Positions 7,071-15,022 of a DNA stretch of 21,537 bases are shown here, in pieces (the first letter of the stretch is position 1; each line of letters starts with the position of its first letter). A model generated the notes under the pieces. The model saw only the letters and a program-made list of their open reading frames with translations. It was not told the origin of the DNA and made no database searches. Source of the stretch: Lachnospiraceae bacterium (GTDB lineage Bacteria > Bacillota > Clostridia > Lachnospirales > Lachnospiraceae); NCBI GenBank assembly GCA_016301965.1, contig JAEDOO010000018.1, forward strand, positions 1 through 21,537. The letters run 5' to 3'. The position numbers and the translations under genes were made by a program.

Positions 7071-7739
7071 ATGGCGGAAAATGAAAATCGGAAAAGTGAA
7101 AATATTGAGACATTAAAGGGAAGAATATTTCTTTTGTCTATTACGGGAGAGGTGGAAGGACATGAAGCTCTCAGCGAACGGGCGAAGACGACGAAGTATG
7201 AGCATATTTTGCCGAAGCTGGCGATGGTGGAGGATGACGATGAGGTGGACGGTCTGTTGATTCTGCTGAATACTGTTGGCGGAGATGTGGAGGCCGGTCT
7301 TGCGATAGCGGAGATGATCGCGTCTTTAAGCAAACCGACTGTGTCTCTGGTGCTGGGAGGAGGGCATTCTATCGGTGTACCGCTGGCTGTGTCAGCAGAC
7401 TATTCTTTCATTGTACCCAGTGCAACAATGGTGATCCATCCGGTACGTTCCAGCGGCATGTTTATTGGTGTCATGCAATCTTATCGAAATCTGGTCAAAA
7501 CTCAGGACAGGATCACTTCCTTTGTATCCTCTCATTCAAAGATTACCGTGGAACGGCTGGAATATCTGATGCTGGACACCGCTGCTTTAGTAAAGGATGT
7601 GGGCACTATGCTGGAAGGCGAAGAAGCGGTCCGCGAAGGACTGATCGATGAAGTGGGCGGAATCCGGGAAGCTTTGCGTAAATTGTACGCCATGATCGAA
7701 AAACGGAAATGTGAAGGTACTGAACAGATACAGAAGTAA
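7071..7739 (+). CDS. ClpP-like serine protease, TepA/YmfB type
   Basis: A ClpP-fold protease of 222 aa. GLLILLNTVGGDVEAGLAIA (61-80) is the oxyanion region. Ser100 in GGGHSIGVPLA, His123 in MVIHPVRSSG and Asp176 in LVKDVG form a plausible catalytic triad, and EGLIDEVGGI closes the domain. The family includes B. subtilis TepA (YmfB), described as helping protein translocation, whose gene lies near spoIIIE there as it does here. No signal peptide or membrane helix is seen. The open frame extends upstream to a TTG at 6972, but AAGGAG at 7056-7061 is nine bases from ATG 7071, which I take as the start; ATG 7062 is too close. The last nine codons come from a dispersed repeat (see 7710). A terminator follows. 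Confidence 0.87.
   Translation: MAENENRKSENIETLKGRIFLLSITGEVEGHEALSERAKTTKYEHILPKLAMVEDDDEVDGLLILLNTVGGDVEAGLAIAEMIASLSKPTVSLVLGGGHSIGVPLAVSADYSFIVPSATMVIHPVRSSGMFIGVMQSYRNLVKTQDRITSFVSSHSKITVERLEYLMLDTAALVKDVGTMLEGEEAVREGLIDEVGGIREALRKLYAMIEKRKCEGTEQIQK
7710..7731 (+). repeat. Dispersed repeat copy at the 3' end of the TepA-like gene
   Basis: These 22 bases are identical to the reverse complement of 21504-21525 at the far end of the window. They lie inside the reading frame and begin the C-terminal codons CEGTEQI of the TepA-like protein. A match of this length is very unlikely by chance in a window this size. Confidence 0.75.
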
Positions 7740-7752
7740 CAGAAATGTCAAA

Positions 7753-7785
7753 GCGCCGGAGAGTAAAGCTTTCCGGCGTTTTTTT
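7753..7785 (+). terminator. Intrinsic terminator after the TepA-like gene
   Basis: GCGCCGGA at 7753-7760 pairs with TCCGGCGT at 7772-7779 (8 bp including one G-U pair) around an 11-base loop, followed by T7 to 7785. Confidence 0.85.
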
Positions 7786-7868
7786 GCTGTTCCGTGTAAA
7801 AAATGCGGAGAAGATGGTAAACAGGGGCTGCAGAAAAACAGATCATTTTGGTGAAGAAAAATAAAGGA

Positions 7869-7897
7869 TTGTCCTGCGGCAAAATCTATGCTATAAT
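7869..7897 (+). promoter_or_regulatory. Sigma-A promoter of the uppP-like/ftsK unit
   Basis: TTGTCC at 7869-7874 and TATAAT at 7892-7897 have a 17-base spacer. The leader of about 60 bases contains a 10-base palindrome, ATTGTACAAT at 7932-7941, that could be an operator. The rest of the 221-base gap holds only the preceding terminator. Confidence 0.7.
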
Positions 7898-7960
7898 TTT
7901 AACTCGATTTGATACTAAAAGGGAAAATACAATTGTACAATAGATAAAGGAACATTACCT

Positions 7961-8839
7961 ATGCTTATCATCAAAGCACTTTTCATTGGAATCGTGCAGG
8001 GGCTTACTGCTTTTCTGCCAGTCAGCAGTACAGGACACGGTATGCTTTTGTATACATTGCTGGATATGAAGACTACATCCCCGGTTGCGTTTATGGCAGC
8101 GGCTCATTTGGGCAGCCTGGTGGCTATTCTGTTTTTTATGAAAAAAGAACTTTTGCATATTCTGGCGGAAATCCTTCGTATACCGGGCCTTGTGCGAAGA
8201 AACGTTACTGATCGTGTGGAACAGATCAAAAACGGAACATTGGAACCGTATCGTCCGATATTTACTTCTAATTATGGAAAAATAACATTTCTTTGTCTGG
8301 TGGGAAATATTCCTACAATTCTGGCAGGCGTGCTGATCCATGATCTGACAGAACAGCTTTCGGAAAATATTCTTGCTGTGGGCATGGGATTTCTGATTTC
8401 GGCAATTTTTCTTCTGGTGGCTGCTTTTTTGCCAAATGGGAAAAAGGTGCCGCAGGATCTTCTGCTGTGGCAGATCCTTCTGGTGGGAATCTGTCAGGGC
8501 GTAACGGTGTTTCCAGGGGTATCCCGGTTTGCGGTGACATTGGCAGTATTCCTTCTCCTGGGACAAACTAAAAAATCAGCGATCATTTGTTCCATTCTGA
8601 TGTCTGTTCCTGTTCTGGCCGGGGCTTTTGTGTATACCATTGGGAATTTATTTGCAAAAGGTTTTTCCGGGGAAACGTTTGGTATTGTTATTGTATGTGC
8701 TATTGGATCTGCACTGACTGGCTGTCTGCTTATTCGCAGCTGTCTGCGTCTGGTGCAAAAACGTAGTCTGCACATTTTTTCCTTATATTGTTTTCTTCTG
8801 GCCCTTTTATGTATCGGCTGTCATCTGTATCTGGCGTAA
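7961..8839 (+). CDS. UppP/BacA-like membrane protein, variant active site
   Basis: Homologue of undecaprenyl-diphosphate phosphatase UppP, which recycles the lipid carrier of peptidoglycan synthesis at the outer membrane face. It has 292 aa, is strongly hydrophobic with many membrane helices, and shows both inverted-repeat motifs. The first is IVQGLTAFLPVSSTGHGML (11-29) and the second GICQGVTVFPGVSRFAVT (176-193). His26, Ser188, Arg189 and Thr193 are kept. The family (E/Q)xxxE motif reads Q13-G-L-T-A17: the essential Glu (Glu21 in E. coli) is alanine, codon GCT. The usual PGxSRSxxT reads PGVSRFAVT. The fold call is secure, but phosphatase activity is doubtful, so I give no gene symbol. AAAGGA is nine bases before the ATG, and ftsK begins 62 bases downstream. 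Confidence 0.85.
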   Translation: MLIIKALFIGIVQGLTAFLPVSSTGHGMLLYTLLDMKTTSPVAFMAAAHLGSLVAILFFMKKELLHILAEILRIPGLVRRNVTDRVEQIKNGTLEPYRPIFTSNYGKITFLCLVGNIPTILAGVLIHDLTEQLSENILAVGMGFLISAIFLLVAAFLPNGKKVPQDLLLWQILLVGICQGVTVFPGVSRFAVTLAVFLLLGQTKKSAIICSILMSVPVLAGAFVYTIGNLFAKGFSGETFGIVIVCAIGSALTGCLLIRSCLRLVQKRSLHIFSLYCFLLALLCIGCHLYLA

Positions 8840-8901
8840 CGAACCTGACCGAAAAACGGGTGCGTGGTCTGTATAGAGAGTCAGCTGTTCAGGAGGTATT
8901 T

Positions 8902-11388
8902 GTGGCAACGAATAAATCAATCAAAAAAAAGACAACTGCAAAGAAAAACACCTCTGGCAGGCACAGTACTTCTGGCAGAAAAAATACATCGACCATGCCG
9001 GTGCAGAACAGGTTTATGCGTGAAATCCTGCATTGGATCACAATTGCTGTCTGTCTGATCCTGTTTCTGAGTCTTTTTCAGATCTGTGGTATCGTAGGAT
9101 CCTTCCTTTCTTCGGTGCTGTTTGGCTGTTTTGGGCTGATGGCCTATGCCTTTCCTTTCCTTTTATATTTTTTGATCCGTACAGGACTGGAGCACAGGGT
9201 GATCGAACAAAAGCTTAGAGTGGATTTGAGCTTATCTGTGATATTTTTCTGCCTTTGCGCATTGACAGAAATGCTGTTCTCGGGAGATAATCCGGTAAAA
9301 TTTTCTTATGCCTACCGGGCGGCTTCGGCAGATCATTTTTGCGGTGGTGTTGTGGGACTGGCTGTCGTTCGCGGACTTGGTTATCTTCTTGGAGAGACCG
9401 GAGCATTGATCGTGCTTGTGCTGGGATTGATCATCAGCGGAGTTTTGCTGACGCAGAAATCCTTATTGTCTCCTCTGCAGGATAAGAGCCGCTCTATTAT
9501 AGAACGTGCCCGAAAGCAGACAAAAAGGACATCTTCACGGCGGATGTCTTCGGAATATACAGGCATTAACTTTGCAGCTACAGATCTTAAACATTCGGGA
9601 ACAGAAGCGACAGTTCCTGAGCAGATCTTAGCAGAGGAAAAACCTGTGGAAGTGACGTCCACACTGGAAAAACCTTCCCGCAGAAGCAAAAAGGCACAGG
9701 CAATGGCAGAAACTGTACCGGCAGATGAGACAACAAAAGAGAGTTCGTTTCATATCGTTCGGGCAGAAGAAGAGAACCGGCCTGTTTCCGGTGCGGAACT
9801 GATGGCGCAGGAACAGGAAAAAAATACACCGGAACAAAAACCAAAGAAAATGACATCTAAGGAAAAGCTGCAGCAGGAGCAGCAGATCCTTTCAGAAATA
9901 AGGCAGTCCGAGAAGCAGGAAAAAGAATACACATTTCCTCCGTTAAGTCTTTTGCAGAAAGGAAGCAAGAAGACCAGCGGTGCCAGCGATAAAATGTTGT
10001 ATGAGACTGCAAAAAAGCTGGAAGAAACATTAAACAGCTTTGGGGTCAGGGTATCCGTGACAAATGCCAGCTGCGGTCCTACCGTTACGCGCTATGAGCT
10101 GCAGCCGGAACAGGGCGTCAAAGTGAGCCGTATCGTAAATCTCGCAGATGATATTAAACTGAATCTGGCGGTGGCTGATATACGTATTGAAGCTCCGATT
10201 CCCGGAAAAGCTGCCGTAGGTATCGAGGTGCCCAATCCCACCAACAGCGCTGTATATCTGGGAGACCTTCTGGATTCTCTGCAGTTTCAACATGCGGAGT
10301 CGAAGCTTTCGTTCGCCGTGGGTAAAGATATTGCCGGTCAGCCGGTAATTGCCGATATTGCCAAAATGCCGCATCTTTTGATTGCGGGTGCTACGGGATC
10401 CGGTAAGTCAGTATGTATTAATACTCTGATTATGAGCATTCTCTACAAGGCAAGACCGGATGAAGTCAAGCTGATCATGATCGATCCGAAAGTTGTGGAG
10501 CTCAGCGTATATAATGGGATCCCCCATCTATTGATCCCTGTGGTAACGGATCCTAAAAAGGCTGCGGGAGCACTGAATTGGGCTGTAACAGAGATGACAG
10601 ACCGTTATAATAAATTTGCCCAGTATGGTGTGCGTGATATGAAGGGGTATAATAAAAAAATTGAAGCCCTGGAAGATATCGAGGATGAGAAAAAACCGGA
10701 AAAAATGCCGCAGATCGTTGTTATTGTAGATGAGCTTGCCGATCTGATGATGGTGGCGTCCAGTGAAGTGGAGGATGCGATCTGTCGTTTGGCACAGTTG
10801 GCTCGTGCGGCGGGTATCCATTTGATCATTGCTACGCAGAGACCTTCGGTAAATGTTATTACTGGTCTGATCAAGGCCAATATGCCCTCCAGAGTGGCCT
10901 TTGCGGTGAGCTCCGGTGTGGATTCCCGGACGATTCTGGATATGAACGGAGCGGAAAAGCTGTTGGGTAAGGGGGATATGCTCTTTTATCCGCAGGGATA
11001 TCCCAAGCCGGCCAGGCTGCAGGGCAGCTTTGTGTCCGACAAAGAAGTCGGTGCCGTTGTAGAATTTTTGAAAAACGGAACAGAACCTGTTCAATATGAT
11101 GAATCTATTACCGAGAAAATCAGTGCTGCGTCTGCAGGAACAGAGATCAATTCCAATAAAAGTGAGAGGGATCTTCTTTTTGCGGAAGCGGGACGTTTTA
11201 TTATTGAAAAAGATAAAGCCTCTATCGGTATGCTGCAGCGTATGTTTAAGATCGGCTTTAACCGGGCAGCCCGCATTATGGATCAGCTCTGTGAATCCGG
11301 TGTGGTCAGCGGGGAAGAAGGAACGAAACCAAGAAAGATACTGTTGTCTATGGAAGAATTTGAACAGCTTCTGGAGCAACTGGAGTAA
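8902..11388 (+). CDS. ftsK: DNA translocase FtsK/SpoIIIE
   Basis: A septum-anchored ATPase that pumps chromosomal DNA through the closing division or sporulation septum. A basic Ser/Thr/Lys-rich N-terminus is followed by about four membrane helices (residues about 45-190) and a low-complexity acidic/basic linker (about 200-350). The motor has GATGSGKS at 496-503 (Lys502), Walker B VVIVDELADLM (Asp610) and ATQRPSVNVITGLIKANMPSR. The C-terminal winged-helix gamma domain (about 753-825, RFIIEKDKASIGMLQRMFKI) reads orienting DNA sequences. I place the start at GTG 8902, after AGGAGG at 8891-8896, giving 828 aa. The longer open frame would overlap uppP and has no ribosome binding site. Whether it serves division (FtsK/SftA role), sporulation (SpoIIIE role) or both cannot be told from sequence. 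Confidence 0.96.
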   Translation: MATNKSIKKKTTAKKNTSGRHSTSGRKNTSTMPVQNRFMREILHWITIAVCLILFLSLFQICGIVGSFLSSVLFGCFGLMAYAFPFLLYFLIRTGLEHRVIEQKLRVDLSLSVIFFCLCALTEMLFSGDNPVKFSYAYRAASADHFCGGVVGLAVVRGLGYLLGETGALIVLVLGLIISGVLLTQKSLLSPLQDKSRSIIERARKQTKRTSSRRMSSEYTGINFAATDLKHSGTEATVPEQILAEEKPVEVTSTLEKPSRRSKKAQAMAETVPADETTKESSFHIVRAEEENRPVSGAELMAQEQEKNTPEQKPKKMTSKEKLQQEQQILSEIRQSEKQEKEYTFPPLSLLQKGSKKTSGASDKMLYETAKKLEETLNSFGVRVSVTNASCGPTVTRYELQPEQGVKVSRIVNLADDIKLNLAVADIRIEAPIPGKAAVGIEVPNPTNSAVYLGDLLDSLQFQHAESKLSFAVGKDIAGQPVIADIAKMPHLLIAGATGSGKSVCINTLIMSILYKARPDEVKLIMIDPKVVELSVYNGIPHLLIPVVTDPKKAAGALNWAVTEMTDRYNKFAQYGVRDMKGYNKKIEALEDIEDEKKPEKMPQIVVIVDELADLMMVASSEVEDAICRLAQLARAAGIHLIIATQRPSVNVITGLIKANMPSRVAFAVSSGVDSRTILDMNGAEKLLGKGDMLFYPQGYPKPARLQGSFVSDKEVGAVVEFLKNGTEPVQYDESITEKISAASAGTEINSNKSERDLLFAEAGRFIIEKDKASIGMLQRMFKIGFNRAARIMDQLCESGVVSGEEGTKPRKILLSMEEFEQLLEQLE

Positions 11389-11391
11389 ACC

Positions 11392-11415
11392 AATCGTATC
11401 TGTGAGATTCGATAC
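11392..11415. repeat. Partial copy of the dispersed repeat after ftsK
   Basis: Fourteen bases at 11392-11405 (AATCGTATCTGTGA) match the reverse complement of 21521-21534. The copy then diverges, but GTATC at 11396-11400 can still pair with GATAC at 11411-11415. It sits four bases past the ftsK stop codon and ahead of the ribosome binding site of the next gene. Confidence 0.45.
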
Positions 11416-11435
11416 AGAGAAGAAAGGTAAAGGAT

Positions 11436-12629
11436 ATGAATTGCAAATATTGTGGATATAAACTGGGGGATGATGCTGCTTTTTGTCCAAGCTGCGGACG
11501 GGAAGTGCGTCTTGTTGCCGATTATCAGGAATTTGGAGATTTTCTTACGGAGGATACTCAAAACAATACACCTCCGGTGAAAAAAGCACCTGTTCCGGGC
11601 CGGGGCGATGATATTTCCCGGGAAATAAAGCGGCAGAGAGCAGAGCAGAAGAGAAAGAAAAAAAGGCAGGCAAGAATCATTGCCGGTGTTGTTGTGGCTG
11701 TCGTTGTGGTCGGCAGTGCCATCGGCTGGCGTATGCACAAAAAATACCAGGAAGAGCATTCTTTTTCTTATCAGCTGGCGCAGGCGGAAAGTGAGTTTTC
11801 CAATGGAAGATATGACGATGCCTATACGGCGATTCAGAAAGCTATTGAGCTGGATTCCGCATCTGCAGATGCCTGGCTGTTAAAAGCAGATATTTTATAT
11901 GCGCAAAAAGAATATGAAAAAGCGGAATCCGTATTAAAAAAGATCATTAGTCTGTATCCGGATAACCAGACAGCTTATGGAACACTGGTACGTGTATATG
12001 ATACAACACGACAGACGGATAAGATCGCAGACCTGTTTGCGTCTTGTACAGATCTGGAGATCCGTGAAAAATATTCTGCCTATATCTGTGATGTTCCCCA
12101 GGTTAGTCCGGAAGGCGGCAGTTTTACCGATTACATAACGATAACAATTTCAGCAGAAGCTGATGCGAAGGTATATTATACACTGGATGGTACTGCTCCC
12201 GGAACCGGAAGTGCAGTATATTCCGAACCTATTGAATTGTCTGAAGGATCTACACGGCTCCGGGCGGTAGCTGTAAATAAAAAGGGAATCGAGAGTGATA
12301 TGGTAGATTTTACCTACTCTGTGCTGTATCCGGTTCCAGATACACCAAAGATTGCGCCAAGCTCCGGCACATTTACCGAAGGAATGGATACTTCGATACA
12401 GGTCATTGTTCCGGACGGATGTAAGGTATATTATGCCTTTGATCAGAAACCAACGGAAAAAACGGGAACATTGTATACCGGCCCGGTGGATATGCCGGCC
12501 GGAGAACATACTTTTTATGCCATTGCCGTAAATGGGTACGGCAAGAGCAGCTATGCATCCAGTGAAACCTACAGTAATAAGGAAACACAGGAAACTCCCG
12601 AGGATCCTGAAACCAGTGATGAACAGTAA
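11436..12629 (+). CDS. Membrane protein: zinc ribbon, TPR, chitobiase-like repeats
   Basis: A 397-aa protein I cannot assign to a named family. An N-terminal zinc ribbon has Cys3, Cys6, Cys17 and Cys20 (CKYCGY...CPSCGRE). A very basic stretch (61-80) precedes one membrane helix (81-98). Next come at least two tetratricopeptide repeats (about 112-175), then two beta-sandwich repeats like the chitobiase/hexosaminidase C-terminal domain (about 222-296 and 304-379; PEGGSFTDYITITISAEA, VYYTLDGTAPG and the weaker VYYAFDQKPT). A Glu/Thr/Pro tail ends it. By the positive-inside rule the zinc ribbon is cytosolic and the TPR and beta domains are outside. The gene is 47 bases after ftsK with no terminator between, so it is probably co-transcribed. 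No catalytic motif is seen; a binding or scaffold role is a guess. Confidence 0.82.
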   Translation: MNCKYCGYKLGDDAAFCPSCGREVRLVADYQEFGDFLTEDTQNNTPPVKKAPVPGRGDDISREIKRQRAEQKRKKKRQARIIAGVVVAVVVVGSAIGWRMHKKYQEEHSFSYQLAQAESEFSNGRYDDAYTAIQKAIELDSASADAWLLKADILYAQKEYEKAESVLKKIISLYPDNQTAYGTLVRVYDTTRQTDKIADLFASCTDLEIREKYSAYICDVPQVSPEGGSFTDYITITISAEADAKVYYTLDGTAPGTGSAVYSEPIELSEGSTRLRAVAVNKKGIESDMVDFTYSVLYPVPDTPKIAPSSGTFTEGMDTSIQVIVPDGCKVYYAFDQKPTEKTGTLYTGPVDMPAGEHTFYAIAVNGYGKSSYASSETYSNKETQETPEDPETSDEQ

Positions 12630-12646
12630 AAAAGCCAATACTTTTG

Positions 12647-12675
12647 CTGTCAATCGCTTTAGAATATGGTATTAT
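12647..12675 (+). promoter_or_regulatory. Possible promoter of the nfnAB cluster
   Basis: CTGTCA at 12647-12652 (4 of 6 for a -35) and TATTAT at 12670-12675 are 17 bases apart. A TG just before the -10 (extended -10) strengthens it. The nfnA ribosome binding site AGGAGG follows. No terminator is visible after the preceding gene. Confidence 0.5.
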
Positions 12676-12712
12676 TAAACATAACATACAAAATACAAAA
12701 CAGGAGGAAGTT

Positions 12713-13597
12713 ATGTACAAGATTTTAAAGAAAGAAGTACTTGCGGAGAACATTTACTCCATGGTTGTGGAGGCACCTCGTGTTGCCAAACACTGCGAAC
12801 CGGGTCAGTTTATCATTGCCAAGGTCGATGAGACAGCTGAACGTATTCCGCTGACGATCTGTGATTATGATCGTGAGGCCGGTACCGTTCGTATCGTGTT
12901 CATGCCCATCGGTGCTTCAACACTGAAAATGAAAGAATTACAGGAAGGAGATGCTTTCGAGGATTTCGTAGGACCGCTGGGAAGACCGTCTGATCTGATC
13001 GAAGAGTCCATCGAAGAACTGAAAAATAAAAAAATCCTGTTTATCGCCGGCGGTGTGGGAACTGCTCCGGTATATCCGCAGGTAAAATGGCTGCATGAGC
13101 ACGGCGTTGAAGCTGATGCCATCATCGGTGCCAAAACAAAGGATCTTGTTATCCTGGAGAAAGAGTTCAAAGAAGTATGTAATCTGTACGTAACAACAGA
13201 TGACGGTTCCTACGGACGTACCGGTATGGTTACTAAGTGTCTGGAGGATCTGGTAAAAGAAGGGAAACACTACGATCACTGTGTAGCCATCGGTCCGATG
13301 ATCATGATGAAATTTGTCTGCAAGCTGACAAAGGAGCTGGGAATCCCCACCATCGTTTCCATGAACCCGATCATGGTAGACGGTACCGGTATGTGCGGCG
13401 CATGCCGTGTGATGGTAGGCGACGAGGTTAAATTTGCCTGTGTTGATGGTCCGGAGTTTGACGGCCATCTGATCGATTTTGATCAGGCTATGCAGAGACA
13501 GGCTATGTACAGAACAGAGGAAGGCCGTGCCAAACTGGCATTTCTTGAGGGAGAAACCCATCACGGCGGATGCGGACATTGCGGAGGTGACAAATAA
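12713..13597 (+). CDS. nfnA: NfnA, small subunit of NADH-dependent ferredoxin:NADP+ oxidoreductase
   Basis: The FAD and [2Fe-2S] subunit of the flavin-based electron-bifurcating transhydrogenase NfnAB, which couples NADH, NADPH and ferredoxin pools in anaerobes. The protein has 294 aa from ATG 12713, with AGGAGG upstream; an in-frame upstream ATG at 12644 lacks a site. ERIPLTICDY (43-52) is the FAD-binding RxPLT motif. IAGGVGTAPV (111-120) is the NAD-binding loop. TGMCGACRVMVGDEVKFACVDGPEFD holds the iron-sulphur ligands Cys228, Cys231 and Cys243. The tail GETHHGGCGHCGGDK adds an HHxxCxxC group (Cys287, Cys290). The stop and the nfnB start overlap (TAATG), so the two are translationally coupled. 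Without nfnB next door the call could be a PyrK-like or sulphide dehydrogenase subunit. Confidence 0.93.
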   Translation: MYKILKKEVLAENIYSMVVEAPRVAKHCEPGQFIIAKVDETAERIPLTICDYDREAGTVRIVFMPIGASTLKMKELQEGDAFEDFVGPLGRPSDLIEESIEELKNKKILFIAGGVGTAPVYPQVKWLHEHGVEADAIIGAKTKDLVILEKEFKEVCNLYVTTDDGSYGRTGMVTKCLEDLVKEGKHYDHCVAIGPMIMMKFVCKLTKELGIPTIVSMNPIMVDGTGMCGACRVMVGDEVKFACVDGPEFDGHLIDFDQAMQRQAMYRTEEGRAKLAFLEGETHHGGCGHCGGDK

Positions 13598-14985
13598 TGG
13601 CAGATGTATTAAAGAGAGTACCGGTAAGAGAACAGGATCCGGCAGTCAGAGCACATAATTTTGATGAAGTATGTTTAGGCTACAATAAAGAAGAAGCTAT
13701 GGAAGAGGCCAGCCGCTGTCTGCACTGCAAAAACGCAAAGTGTGTACAGGGATGTCCCGTTTCCATCAATATCCCGGATTTTGTTGCCGCTGTAAAAGAG
13801 GGCGAATTTGAGAAAGCTTATCAGGTGATCGGACAATCCAGCGCTCTTCCGGCAGTCTGCGGACGTGTATGTCCCCAGGAGAGCCAGTGTGAGGGAAAAT
13901 GTATCCGCGGTATCAAAGGTGAGCCGGTATCCATCGGTAAGCTGGAGCGTTTTGTAGCTGACTGGGCGAAAGAAAACGGTATTAAACCGGAAACTGCAAA
14001 AGAGAAAAACGGCAAGAAGGTTGCTGTCATCGGTGCCGGTCCGGCAGGACTTACCTGTGCCGGTGATCTGGCCAAGCTGGGTTACGAAGTAAAGATCTTC
14101 GAGGCTCTGCACAAAGCCGGCGGTGTTCTGGCTTACGGTATTCCGGAATTCCGTCTGCCCAAGAGTAAGGTAGTTGACGCTGAGGTAGAGAATGTAAAAT
14201 CTCTGGGTGTTGAGATCGAGACTAACGTCATCATCGGTAAATCCATCACTGTAGACGAGCTGCTGACAGAAGAAGGTTACGATGCCGTATTTATTGGTTC
14301 CGGCGCAGGTCTTCCGATGTTCATGGGTATTCCTGGTGAGACAGCCAACGGTGTTATGTCTGCCAACGAGTTCCTGACGAGAAATAACCTGATGAAGGCA
14401 TATCTGGATGAATACGATACACCGATTCGTAAGGGGCAGAGAGTAGCTGTTGTCGGCGGCGGTAACGTTGCCATGGATGCTGCCCGTACAGCACTTCGTC
14501 TTGGCGCAGAAGTTCATGTTATCTACAGAAGAAGTGAAGCAGAGCTTCCGGCACGTAAGGAAGAAGTACATCACGCAAAAGAGGAAGGTATCAACTTCCA
14601 GCTGCTGACCAATCCCAAGGAGATTCTGGTGGATGAGAACGGATGGGTCAAAGGTATTCGCTGCATCCGTATGGAGCTTGGCGAGCCGGATGCATCCGGC
14701 AGAAGGCGTCCGGTAGAGGTTCCGGGTTCCGTATTTGACATTGATGTTGATACAGTCATCATGTCTCTGGGAACCAGCCCGAATCCGCTGATCTCTTCCA
14801 CTACATACGGTCTGGATGTAAATAAGAGAAAATGTATCATTGCTGATGAAGAGACCGGTAAGACCACAAAAGATGGTGTATATGCCGGCGGTGATGCCGT
14901 TACAGGTGCAGCTACCGTTATTCTGGCTATGGGTGCAGGAAAAGCGGCTGCAAAGGGTATTCACGAATATCTTTCCAATAAATAA
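13597..14985 (+). CDS. nfnB: NfnB, large subunit of NADH-dependent ferredoxin:NADP+ oxidoreductase (GltA-like)
   Basis: A 462-aa flavoprotein of the glutamate synthase small-chain family. An N-terminal iron-sulphur domain has two cysteine groups: CLHCKNAKCVQGCP (Cys41, 44, 49, 53) and CGRVCPQESQCEGKC (Cys88, 92, 98, 102), for two [4Fe-4S] clusters. FAD binds at AVIGAGPAGL (143-152) and NADPH at AVVGGGNVAMDAA (284-296). A second FAD contact is GVYAGGDAVTGAATVILAMG near the end. Homologues are often labelled NADPH-dependent glutamate synthase, but no large glutamate synthase subunit is adjacent, and pairing with nfnA shows the bifurcating Nfn complex. Base use is smoother and more biased than in most neighbours, as expected of a well-expressed metabolic gene. 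rlmH follows after 37 bases. Confidence 0.95.
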   Translation: MADVLKRVPVREQDPAVRAHNFDEVCLGYNKEEAMEEASRCLHCKNAKCVQGCPVSINIPDFVAAVKEGEFEKAYQVIGQSSALPAVCGRVCPQESQCEGKCIRGIKGEPVSIGKLERFVADWAKENGIKPETAKEKNGKKVAVIGAGPAGLTCAGDLAKLGYEVKIFEALHKAGGVLAYGIPEFRLPKSKVVDAEVENVKSLGVEIETNVIIGKSITVDELLTEEGYDAVFIGSGAGLPMFMGIPGETANGVMSANEFLTRNNLMKAYLDEYDTPIRKGQRVAVVGGGNVAMDAARTALRLGAEVHVIYRRSEAELPARKEEVHHAKEEGINFQLLTNPKEILVDENGWVKGIRCIRMELGEPDASGRRRPVEVPGSVFDIDVDTVIMSLGTSPNPLISSTTYGLDVNKRKCIIADEETGKTTKDGVYAGGDAVTGAATVILAMGAGKAAAKGIHEYLSNK

Positions 14986-15022
14986 TATAATAACCAGCTT
15001 CCGGTGAGGAAATGAGGCCATC

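Noticed and set aside
8788..8901. N-terminal extension of FtsK overlapping uppP
   Set aside because: The frame is open, but the good ribosome binding site (AGGAGG) points to GTG 8902, and the extension reads through the end of uppP in another frame.
10528..11490. Open 320-codon frame on the minus strand opposite ftsK
   Set aside because: It overlaps the highly conserved FtsK motor and gamma domains in antisense and shows no recognisable protein features.
12660..12700. Possible Rex operator upstream of nfnA (TTATTAA followed by ATAACAT)
   Set aside because: The half-sites do not have the spacing of the TTGTTAA-N4-TTAACAA Rex palindrome; the similarity is that of AT-rich DNA.
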